Assembly: GCA_964612515.1 (NCBI GenBank)
Contig: CAZTCX010000015.1
Location: 1 to 33,181 of the forward strand
Source of the DNA: SABY01 sp964612515
GTDB lineage: Bacteria > Bacteroidota > Bacteroidia > Bacteroidales > 4484-276
Direction: 5' to 3'
Length of the DNA: 33,181 bases
Shown one piece after another: positions 14,083-21,348 of this stretch. The notes under the pieces are model-generated. The model did not search any database. It was not told where the DNA came from and saw only the letters and a list, made by a program, of their open reading frames with translations. Positions within the stretch are counted from its first letter, which is position 1. Every line of letters starts with the position of its first letter. Both the position numbers and the translations under genes were made by a program.

Positions 14083-15453
14083 ATGAAAAAAAAGACGCTG
14101 ATCATTGTTGTAATAGCTGCTGTTGCAATCCTTGTTGTTCTTGCTGTATTAAAAAATAAAGGTGCCATTGGCGGAAAAGCAGGAGTGAAAGTTACCACAG
14201 AAAAAGTGGAGCGGCGCACCATCATAGAAACTGTTTCGGCCAACGGCAAAATACAACCGGAGAAGGAAGTCAAAATAACGCCCTATATTTCGGGTGAGGT
14301 TATAGAATTAAATGTGCGCGAAGGCGACGAAGTGCGTGAAGGCGACCTGCTGGCCAAAATTGACCCGGAAATTTATCGCAGCACCTACGAACGCAGCGAA
14401 GCCGGACTTCAGTCGCAGCGTGCTGCTTTGGCTAATTCCAGAGCACGGCAGGTACAATCGGAAGCACAGTTTACAAATTCACAGCTATCATACGACAGAA
14501 GCAAGACGTTGTGGGATGAGAAAGTAATCTCTGATTCAGAATACGAAACAGCCCGATCACAATTTGAGGTGGCCAAAGCCGAAGTTCAAGCTGCCAAAGA
14601 AAATGTAAAATCTGCCGAATTTCAGGTAGCCAGCGCTGAAGCATCGCTGCGTGAAGCGCGTGAAAATCTTACTAAGACAGCCATTTATGCCCCGTCTGAC
14701 GGTACCATTAGTAAACTGATTGTAGAAAAAGGCGAACGTGTTTCGGGCGCATCGCAGTTTTCGGCAGGTACCGAGTTGATGCGTATTGCCAACCTCAACA
14801 GCATGGAAGCTGTGGTGCAGGTGAACGAAAACGACATCGTCCGCGTACATCTCAGCGACACCGCACTGATAGAAGTTGACGCGTACCTCAATCGGAAATT
14901 TAAAGGTCTCGTTACCGAAATAGCCACCTCTGCTGACGTTACAGGCGTAAGCGCCGATCAGGTCACCAATTTCCAGGTGAAGATAAGGTTGCTAAAAGCC
15001 TCTTACGAAGATCTCATCCCCGAAGATAATCCGATGTATTCGCCTTTCCGGCCGGGAATGTCCACCACCGTTGATATACAAACCAAGCGCGAAAGTAATG
15101 TGCTCACCGTACCGATCCAGGCAGTTACTACCCGCGCCGATACCACGGGCAAAACAGTTAGCCACCGGCAGGAAGCCAAAACACAGAATAGTGATGGTGA
15201 AGTAAAACCCGTAATTGCGAAATCGGGTGATGAGAAAATAACTGAATATGTTTTTCTGGTTGAAGATGGTAAAACACGCATGGTTGCTGTCAAATCAGGG
15301 ATTCAAGATAATACTTACATCCAGATTACAGAAGGCCTGGAAGAAGGTCAGGAAGTGATCACGGGTCCTTATCGTGCCGTGTCGCGCACGCTCGAAAACC
15401 GACAAGCCGTTGAGGTGGTAAGTAAAGATAAGGTGTACGCGGATGAAAAATAA
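14083..15453 (+). CDS. Periplasmic adaptor (membrane-fusion) subunit of an efflux or export pump, HlyD/MacA-like
   Basis: This 456-residue protein has one N-terminal membrane anchor (about residues 5-24, LIIVVIAAVAILVVLAVL). A biotinyl-lipoyl half-motif follows (EVKITPYISGEVIELNVREGDEV, about 66-88). Next is a long alpha-helical hairpin of roughly 100 residues rich in Ala, Ser, Gln and Glu (about 100-200), and the second lipoyl half (IYAPSDGTISKLIVEKGERV). The beta-barrel and membrane-proximal domains complete it. This is the standard MacA/HlyD layout, linking an inner-membrane transporter to a TolC channel. A MacB-type ABC transporter normally follows in such operons, but here the next gene is a methionine sulfoxide reductase behind a terminator-like hairpin. 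An insert around residues 350-395, rich in Lys, Ser and Glu, interrupts the membrane-proximal domain and looks flexible. Confidence 0.92.
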   Translation: MKKKTLIIVVIAAVAILVVLAVLKNKGAIGGKAGVKVTTEKVERRTIIETVSANGKIQPEKEVKITPYISGEVIELNVREGDEVREGDLLAKIDPEIYRSTYERSEAGLQSQRAALANSRARQVQSEAQFTNSQLSYDRSKTLWDEKVISDSEYETARSQFEVAKAEVQAAKENVKSAEFQVASAEASLREARENLTKTAIYAPSDGTISKLIVEKGERVSGASQFSAGTELMRIANLNSMEAVVQVNENDIVRVHLSDTALIEVDAYLNRKFKGLVTEIATSADVTGVSADQVTNFQVKIRLLKASYEDLIPEDNPMYSPFRPGMSTTVDIQTKRESNVLTVPIQAVTTRADTTGKTVSHRQEAKTQNSDGEVKPVIAKSGDEKITEYVFLVEDGKTRMVAVKSGIQDNTYIQITEGLEEGQEVITGPYRAVSRTLENRQAVEVVSKDKVYADEK

Positions 15454-15603
15454 AGCCAAAATCTGAACGGCGGATAAGCCTGCTGCAAAACCTATTATTT
15501 TTTAATTTTCTCTTTCTATTGTGCAGCTTGAGTTTTTGCTCTGCTATAGATCTACAATCAGCCAACTTTAACAACACCTTTCATTCTCTAAAATTTCGAG
15601 GTT

Positions 15604-15628
15604 AGCCAATTCTATTCGCTGGCTTTTT
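15604..15628 (+). terminator. Probable intrinsic terminator after the TolC/adaptor genes
   Basis: A short stem AGCCA/TGGCT (15604-15608 and 15620-15624) with an 11-nt loop leads into a run of five T's, about 150 bp after the adaptor stop. The stem is only 5 bp, so strength is uncertain. Confidence 0.4.
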
Positions 15629-15658
15629 GCCAAAGGAAATAATGATTTGTTGCATCAT

Positions 15659-15718
15659 TTTTTGATCTTACATCAAAAACATTTTGGCAGGTCTGGTAGT
15701 TATTAATCAAAACTACCA
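15659..15718 (+). promoter_or_regulatory. Two perfect inverted repeats in the msrBA leader
   Basis: TTTTTGAT-N5-ATCAAAAA spans 15659-15679 and TGGTAGTT-N9-AACTACCA spans 15694-15718. The second ends three bases before the msrBA ATG and could fold over the ribosome-binding region. The first has the size and symmetry of a dimeric repressor or activator site. I see no TAnnTTTG match between them. Confidence 0.5.
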
Positions 15719-15721
15719 AAA

Positions 15722-16651
15722 ATGAAAACACAACTTTTCCATACTATTTTCTTTTTTTTGACCTTCTTAATATTTACACAAACCAACGCACAGCAAACCA
15801 TGAAATACAAGCAACTGACACCTGAAGAATCGCGGGTGATATTGAATAAAGGAACCGAAATGCCCTTTACGGGTGAGTTTTATAAAAATACTGCCGAAGG
15901 CACCTATGTGTGCCGTCAGTGTGGCGCGGCACTTTATCGTTCACAGGACAAATTTGCGTCGGATTGCGGCTGGCCAAGTTTTGATGATGAGATCGATGGC
16001 GCCGTAAAACGCGTCCGCGACGCCGACGGACGCCGCACCGAAATCATTTGCGCCAACTGTGGCGGACATCTTGGACACGTCTTTATGGGCGAAAGATTGA
16101 CAGCTAAAGATACGCGCCATTGTGTCAATTCCATTTCCATGGAATTTGTTCCGGCACAAAAAGCCGTTGAAAAAGGCGTAGCTTATTTTGCTTCCGGATG
16201 TTTCTGGGGCACTGAATACTACCTGGAAAAAGCCAAAGGTGTGAAGTCTGCCATCTCGGGTTATTCCGGTGGCCACGTCAAAAATCCTTCCTACGAACAA
16301 GTGTGCACGGGTCGCACCGGCCACGCGGAAACCGTAAAGGTTGAGTTTGACCCTTCCAAGATTTCATACGAAGAACTTGTAAAGCTATATTTTGAGACGC
16401 ACGACTTTACGCAGGTAGGTGGTCAGGGTCCCGATATTGGTGATCAGTACCGTTCGGTGATTTTTTATACCGACGACCAGCAAAAGGAAACCGCTCAGAA
16501 ACTCATCGACGCCCTAACTAAAAAGGGTTTTAAAGTTGCCACAAAACTTGAGAAATTCGTCGAGTTTTTCCCCGCCGAGAAATATCATCAGAATTATTAC
16601 GACAACAAAGGAGGCACGCCCTATTGCCATTTTAAAAGAGAAGTTTTTTAA
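15722..16651 (+). CDS. Exported bifunctional methionine sulfoxide reductase, MsrB-MsrA fusion
   Basis: This 309-residue protein has an N-terminal signal peptide (MKTQLFHTIFFFLTFLIFTQTNAQ), then a MsrB domain (about 28-148) and a MsrA domain (about 153-309). MsrB reduces the R- and MsrA the S-epimer of methionine sulfoxide, repairing oxidised proteins. MsrB shows its zinc cysteines in CRQC (64, 67) and CANC (110, 113) and the catalytic Cys134 in RHCVNSISMEF. MsrA has its nucleophile Cys160 in GCFWGTEYYLEKAKGV, the segment GYSGGHVKNPSYEQVCTGRTGHAE and a further cysteine in the C-terminal GGTPYCHFKREVF. The B-A order is the reverse of the commoner A-B fusion. The signal peptide puts the enzyme in the periplasm or envelope, where it would need an exported thioredoxin-like donor, not seen here. 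The cinA gene converges only 14 bp away. Confidence 0.95.
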   Translation: MKTQLFHTIFFFLTFLIFTQTNAQQTMKYKQLTPEESRVILNKGTEMPFTGEFYKNTAEGTYVCRQCGAALYRSQDKFASDCGWPSFDDEIDGAVKRVRDADGRRTEIICANCGGHLGHVFMGERLTAKDTRHCVNSISMEFVPAQKAVEKGVAYFASGCFWGTEYYLEKAKGVKSAISGYSGGHVKNPSYEQVCTGRTGHAETVKVEFDPSKISYEELVKLYFETHDFTQVGGQGPDIGDQYRSVIFYTDDQQKETAQKLIDALTKKGFKVATKLEKFVEFFPAEKYHQNYYDNKGGTPYCHFKREVF

Positions 16652-16665
16652 AGCTAACTAACATC

Positions 16666-17907
16666 CTAATCTTTGAGCAGTTCCAGGCGCAACATATTGA
16701 GTGCGGTAAGCGCTGCTTTTCGAATGTTGCGTTGGCGGTGCTCTCCAAAGAGGAATTTTTGAGAGGTTACACCTTGTGGCGTCGCGAGTGCGATCCAGGT
16801 GGTGCCAACGGGTTTTTCGTTGGTTCCGCCATCCGGGCCGGCAATCCCGGAAACCGCCAGAGCATAATCGGTATCGAATGATTTACGCATACCATCGGCC
16901 ATCGCTTCGACCACCTGCTGGCTTACGGCGCCATATTCTTCTATCATTTTTTCGGGCACGTTCAATGACTGCGTTTTAATGCTATTTTGATACGCCACCA
17001 CAGAACCTATATACCAGGCGGAACTTCCTGCAACGGAAGTGATGAGATGAGCCAGATAGCCACCCGTGCAACTTTCGGCGGTGGCAACAGTGCGGTGCTT
17101 TTTCAGCAGCAGCTTGCCCACCACAGCTTCCAAAGAATCTTCATCAAAACCAAAAACCAGATGAGGAATGATTTGTAATAATTTTTCAATTTGATTTTTG
17201 ACCTTCGCGGAAAGCTCTTGTTTATTATCGCCGGTAGCTGTGAGGCGCAGCCTGACGATGCCGGGCTGCGGAAGATAGGCCAGTTTGATATTTGAGGGAA
17301 GCGCATCTTCCCAGGCTTCAATTTTTTCGGCCAAAGCCGACTCGCCGATGCCTTGCGTCAGGATGGTTCGGTGTAGGATAAAGGAACCTTCGAATCGCTT
17401 GAGCAGCCGGGGCAAAACTTCATTCAGCATCATCGGCTTCATCTCAAAAGGAACGCCAGGCATCGAAACGTAAATAATCCCGTCTTGCTCAAACCACATC
17501 CCTGGAGCCGTCCCGTTTAGATTTGGGATGACGGTGCACGATTGCGGAACATCGGCCTGATGGCGGTTGACTTCTGTCATGGGATAACCACGCTGGCTGA
17601 AAAGCTGTGCTATGTGGTCGTAAGTTGGCTGATGAAAAACCAGCGGTGTATCGAAATACGCACACAGGGTAGGTTTTGTAAGATCATCTTTTGTGGGACC
17701 CAGCCCGCCGGTTATGAGCACAACATTTGCGCGTTCAGCAGCCAGGGCAAGCGCCGAAAGGATATGGTCGCGATCGTCGCTTATGCTGGTGATCTGATGT
17801 ACCTGCAAACCGACAAGGTTTAGCTGCTCTGCCATCCAGGCAGAGTTGGTGTCGATAACCTGACCAATCAGCAATTCGTCGCCTATCGTTATGATTTCTG
17901 CTTTCAT
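16666..17907 (-). CDS. cinA: CinA-family protein (nicotinamide-nucleotide amidohydrolase type)
   Basis: This 413-residue protein of standard CinA length has two domains. The N-terminal molybdopterin-binding-like (COG1058) domain contains IGDELLIGQVIDTNSAW and the motif TGGLGPTKDDLTK near residues 65-78. The C-terminal deamidase domain, about 255-413, has ATAESCTGGYLAHLI, GAVSQQVVEAMADG and SGIAGPDGGTNEKPVGT. The family hydrolyses nicotinamide mononucleotide to nicotinate mononucleotide in pyridine nucleotide salvage, and the N-terminal domain can have ADP-ribose pyrophosphatase activity. The older name refers to competence. It is transcribed away from the uridine-phosphorylase-like gene and meets msrBA tail to tail. 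Confidence 0.95.
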   Translation of the reverse strand: MKAEIITIGDELLIGQVIDTNSAWMAEQLNLVGLQVHQITSISDDRDHILSALALAAERANVVLITGGLGPTKDDLTKPTLCAYFDTPLVFHQPTYDHIAQLFSQRGYPMTEVNRHQADVPQSCTVIPNLNGTAPGMWFEQDGIIYVSMPGVPFEMKPMMLNEVLPRLLKRFEGSFILHRTILTQGIGESALAEKIEAWEDALPSNIKLAYLPQPGIVRLRLTATGDNKQELSAKVKNQIEKLLQIIPHLVFGFDEDSLEAVVGKLLLKKHRTVATAESCTGGYLAHLITSVAGSSAWYIGSVVAYQNSIKTQSLNVPEKMIEEYGAVSQQVVEAMADGMRKSFDTDYALAVSGIAGPDGGTNEKPVGTTWIALATPQGVTSQKFLFGEHRQRNIRKAALTALNMLRLELLKD

Positions 17908-18018
17908 TTCACTAATGTTTAATTTTTTTAAAGGTAAAGAATGGGGTTAACCATGAGCCACGGTATTTGCATGGATGCAGATTATTTGTCATGGCTTATT
18001 TCCGTAAAGCGATTTAAT

Positions 18019-18048
18019 TAACTTTGTCCTTTTTTTTTCGCAAAAATA
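18019..18048. promoter_or_regulatory. Back-to-back candidate -7 elements between cinA and the phosphorylase gene
   Basis: TAACTTTG at 18019-18026 on the plus strand lies 55 bases before the phosphorylase ATG. TATTTTTG on the minus strand at 18041-18048 points toward cinA, 133 bases from its ATG. Both match TAnnTTTG. They would give overlapping, diverging transcripts, so only one may be used at a time. Confidence 0.38.
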
Positions 18049-18081
18049 GGAAACTAAACGCTCTCAGAAGATTATTCGATC

Positions 18082-18963
18082 ATGACAAAACCTAATCCCC
18101 GCATAGCCGAATCCGAATTGATCATCAATCCATCCGGAACCATTTATCATCTTAATATTCATCCCGAAGATGTGGCTGAAAATGTGATTCTCGTTGGCGA
18201 CCCCGACCGGGTAGAAAAGATTTCGGCGCGGTTTGATAAGATTGTAAATCGTAGTCGTAACCGTGAAATGGTATGCCACACAGGTTTTTTTAATAATAAA
18301 TTTCTAACGGTGCTTTCCACCGGCATGGGCACCGACAACATCGACATCGTGATTAATGAGCTGGATGCTTTGGTAAATGTTGACTTTGCTACGCGGACTA
18401 TCAAGCCACAGCATACTTCACTCAACATTGTGCGATTGGGAACCAGTGGCGCTGTGCAATCCGACATCGCTGTTGATTCGTTTGCTGCTTCAACGCATGG
18501 CATCGGTCTCGATGGACTTCTCAAGTTTTACGACAGCCGCCATGTGACTGATCAGGATCTTTCGGATGCTTTTATTGAGCAAACAGGCTGGCATAAAGAT
18601 TTGCCTTATCCCTATGCCGTGGAATGTTCGCCTTCACTTTTTGCAAAACTCGCCGGTGGCATGAATAGCGGCATCACAGCTACAGCGCCGGGATTTTATG
18701 GTCCACAGGGACGTGTTATCCGTATTCCACTTCAACATCCGCAGCTCATGGATAAAATGGCCGGATTGCGTTATAAAGGCCATCGGATTATTAATTTTGA
18801 AATGGAAACTTCAGCACTCTATGGCCTGAGCAAACTTCTCGGCCATCAGGCCTTAACGGTTTGTGCCATAATCGCCAACCGCGCCAACAGTACCTATTCC
18901 AAAGATTATCATAAAGCCATCAACAAATTGATAGATTTGGTGCTGGAGCGAATCACCAGCTAA
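18082..18963 (+). CDS. Nucleoside phosphorylase, uridine-phosphorylase-like
   Basis: This 293-residue protein belongs to the PNP/UDP phosphorylase superfamily (nucleoside phosphorylase I), which splits nucleosides with phosphate to base and ribose 1-phosphate in salvage. The marks are VILVGDPDRVEKIS near residues 36-49, the phosphate-binding VRLGTSGAVQSDIA near 117-130 and NFEMETSALYGL near 237-248, whose Glu contacts the ribose. GMGTDNIDIVINELDAL is also typical. It is about 40 residues longer than E. coli Udp, with an N-terminal extension. The exact base preference cannot be read from sequence, though uridine is the likeliest. A good terminator follows immediately. Confidence 0.88.
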   Translation: MTKPNPRIAESELIINPSGTIYHLNIHPEDVAENVILVGDPDRVEKISARFDKIVNRSRNREMVCHTGFFNNKFLTVLSTGMGTDNIDIVINELDALVNVDFATRTIKPQHTSLNIVRLGTSGAVQSDIAVDSFAASTHGIGLDGLLKFYDSRHVTDQDLSDAFIEQTGWHKDLPYPYAVECSPSLFAKLAGGMNSGITATAPGFYGPQGRVIRIPLQHPQLMDKMAGLRYKGHRIINFEMETSALYGLSKLLGHQALTVCAIIANRANSTYSKDYHKAINKLIDLVLERITS

Positions 18964-18966
18964 AAG

Positions 18967-18996
18967 AAAGGCCACTCTGAACGAGCGGCCTTTTTT
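18967..18996 (+). terminator. Intrinsic terminator after the phosphorylase gene
   Basis: A 7-bp stem AAAGGCC/GGCCTTT (18967-18973 and 18987-18993) with a 13-nt loop is followed by T's to 18996. It begins 3 bp after the stop codon. On the minus strand the sequence after the stem is also T-rich, so it may serve the convergent pta gene too. Confidence 0.8.
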
Positions 18997-19034
18997 ATTT
19001 TATGGATTTTCTATTAAGACGTATCGCTGGAAAA

Positions 19035-21128
19035 TCAGCTATTTATCCCCTGCGCCTGAATGGCTGTGATCACCACCGTATTGACGATGTCTTTGACGAG
19101 ACATCCGCGGCTGAGATCGTTCACGGGTTTGTTGAGGCCTTGCAGCACCGGGCCAATGGCAACGGCATTTGCAGCACGCTGAACGGCCTTATAAGTATTG
19201 TTGCCGGTGTTAAGATCGGGGAAGATAAAAACGGTGGCTTTGCCGGCCACGTCGCTGCCTGGCATTTTCTGTAAAGCTACGCTGGGTTCGATGGCAGCAT
19301 CATATTGTATGGGGCCTGCAACCTTTAGATCAGGGCGCCGCTCACGGACAATGCGCGTGGCGTTGCGAACTTTTTCCACATCCTCGCCTTTGCCCGATTC
19401 GCCGGTAGAGTATGAGAGCATAGCTATGCGCGGTTCTATACCAAAGTTGCTGGCAGTTTCGGCGCTGCTGATGGCGATGTCGGCCAGCTGCTCGGCGTTC
19501 GGGTTGGGGTTTACGGCACAGTCGCCATAGACCAACACGCGGTCGTCGAAACACATCAGGAATGAGCTGCTGACGATAGAAACACCGGGTTTGGTTTTCA
19601 CAAATTCAAAAGCGGGACGGATGGTGTGCTGCGTGGTATGTGCTGCTCCCGACACCATTCCATCGGCGTAGCCTTTGTGCACCATCATGGTTCCCAGATA
19701 GCTGACATCCTGCATCAGCTCGAAGGCTTGTTCTTTGCTAATGCCTTTGTGTTGGCGCAAGCGGTAATATTCGTCAGCATATTTCTGCGTCAGATCGTTG
19801 TCGAAAGGATCGATAATATTAACACCCTGAAGGCTTAATTGCAGCGCGTGTGCCTGCTTCATTATTTGCTCTTTGTTGCCAAGGAGCGTAATATCCACAA
19901 CATTGCGTTTGAGAAGAATTTCGGTGGCGCGGAGGATGCGTTCATCTTCCGATTCAGGCAGTACGATATGTTTTCGGTCGGCGCGGGCACGCTCAAAAAG
20001 TTCATATTCGAACATGATGGGCGTGATCATGCGCGAGCGGGTGATGCGCAGGATTTGTCCAAGCACGTCCACATCTACATTGGCTTCGAAGTGGGTGAGC
20101 GCAGCCGTCAAACGGCGATCGTTTTCGGGCGTAAGAACAGGATGGATGGCTGCCACCCGCACTGCAGTTTCGTAAGTATCCGTATCTACACCATAAACCG
20201 TCATTGGCAATTGGCTTAATCCCTTCATCAGTCGCTGCATCTGCTCGCTGGGCTGTATGCCGCCAGTAAGCAGGATTCCGGAAATGCGTGGAAAATTATC
20301 GGCAAGCATGCTCATAAAAAGTCCTGCCAGTATATCGGTGCGATCGCCCGGCGTGATCACGAGCATTTGGTCGGTAGATAGTTCGAGTACTTTTTCCAGA
20401 CCCATGGCTGCCACTTTAAAATCCATCACATCATGATTCAGATATTGGTCGGCTCCATAAATATGGCGGGCGCCAAGCGCTTCAACGACCTGCCGCATGG
20501 TGAGTTTTTGCAAAAGGCTCTTCTCAGGGACCACGAAGTTTATTTCGCCGGGCTTACCTTTTTTTGCAAAAATAGCTTTGATTTTCTCCACGTTTTTTTC
20601 GTCAACGCGGTTGATACAAGTGCCAATTTGGTCACACTTTTCCTGCGTCAATGTATCGCGGACGATATGAAGATTTTCACCAATCTCTACCGGCGACTTT
20701 CCGTGTCCGTTGATTACAGCCAGAATGGGCGCACCCAGATTGTTGGCAAACCGTGCATTAATGTCAAACTCGAAAGGCACGATGGTGCCTTTAAAATCCG
20801 TGCCTTCTATCAGAATGAAATCGCACTTCTTCTCCAGTTTTTTATATTTCTTAATAATGGTCGTGAAGAGTGTATCGAGATCGCCGGCCTGCATGAGTTC
20901 CAACGCCTCGCTGCTACTCATCCCCACCATTTCCTCATATTTAAAAGGTAGTTGATAGTGCGTGGCGATGAGTCGAAGGTGTGCATCTTGCTCGCTGTTG
21001 GCGTGGACCACAGGTCTGAAAAAACCGATCCGCTTCACATGACGTGATAGCAACTCCATGAAACCTAATGCGATGAGTGATTTTCCTGCGCCTGATTCGG
21101 CGGCAGCGATGTAAAGATTGTTAGACAT
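19035..21128 (-). CDS. pta: Phosphate acetyltransferase, long (three-domain) form
   Basis: This 697-residue enzyme converts acetyl-CoA and phosphate to acetyl phosphate, and the reverse. The start is placed at the ATG at 21128 (MSNNLYIAAAESGAGKS); an ATG at 21152 adds eight residues unlike the family. The N-terminal domain (about 1-200) is a BioD-like P-loop domain with ESGAGKS. The DRTGG-type regulatory domain (about 210-320) contains TPGDRTDILAGLFMSML. The C-terminal catalytic domain (about 370-697) begins FEYELFERARADRKHIVLPESEDERIL and has YADGMVSGAAHTT and FPDLNTGNNTYKAVQR. Length and layout match E. coli Pta (714). The acetate kinase gene usually found beside it is absent here; both neighbours run on the opposite strand, so pta stands alone. 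Confidence 0.96.
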   Translation of the reverse strand: MSNNLYIAAAESGAGKSLIALGFMELLSRHVKRIGFFRPVVHANSEQDAHLRLIATHYQLPFKYEEMVGMSSSEALELMQAGDLDTLFTTIIKKYKKLEKKCDFILIEGTDFKGTIVPFEFDINARFANNLGAPILAVINGHGKSPVEIGENLHIVRDTLTQEKCDQIGTCINRVDEKNVEKIKAIFAKKGKPGEINFVVPEKSLLQKLTMRQVVEALGARHIYGADQYLNHDVMDFKVAAMGLEKVLELSTDQMLVITPGDRTDILAGLFMSMLADNFPRISGILLTGGIQPSEQMQRLMKGLSQLPMTVYGVDTDTYETAVRVAAIHPVLTPENDRRLTAALTHFEANVDVDVLGQILRITRSRMITPIMFEYELFERARADRKHIVLPESEDERILRATEILLKRNVVDITLLGNKEQIMKQAHALQLSLQGVNIIDPFDNDLTQKYADEYYRLRQHKGISKEQAFELMQDVSYLGTMMVHKGYADGMVSGAAHTTQHTIRPAFEFVKTKPGVSIVSSSFLMCFDDRVLVYGDCAVNPNPNAEQLADIAISSAETASNFGIEPRIAMLSYSTGESGKGEDVEKVRNATRIVRERRPDLKVAGPIQYDAAIEPSVALQKMPGSDVAGKATVFIFPDLNTGNNTYKAVQRAANAVAIGPVLQGLNKPVNDLSRGCLVKDIVNTVVITAIQAQGINS

Positions 21129-21296
21129 ACAATTAACAAAAAAGTGATACAATTTCTGACTGCAAAATAACGACGATTAATCGGATTGGCCTGTCCTGCC
21201 GGCTTTAAATTACTTTACGCTAACCTTACAATTGCAGGCAAAGAGTATTTTATTAGAAATTGACAAAATAAAATGGGAGGTATTTTTTAAATAATG

Positions 21297-21304
21297 TAGC
21301 TTTG
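21297..21304 (+). promoter_or_regulatory. Candidate -7 element of the first C25 protease gene
   Basis: TAGCTTTG matches TAnnTTTG and lies 44 bases before the ATG. The leader is AT-rich and ends TTTTTATT before the start codon, much like the leader of the second protease gene (TTCTTATT). Confidence 0.45.
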
Positions 21305-21348
21305 CGTTTTGTTAACAATTATCAATGTTTTAATCCAAAATTTTTATT

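Noticed and set aside
20433..20951. Open frame of 172 codons opposite pta
   Set aside because: It is a shadow of the well-conserved pta gene with no recognisable product.
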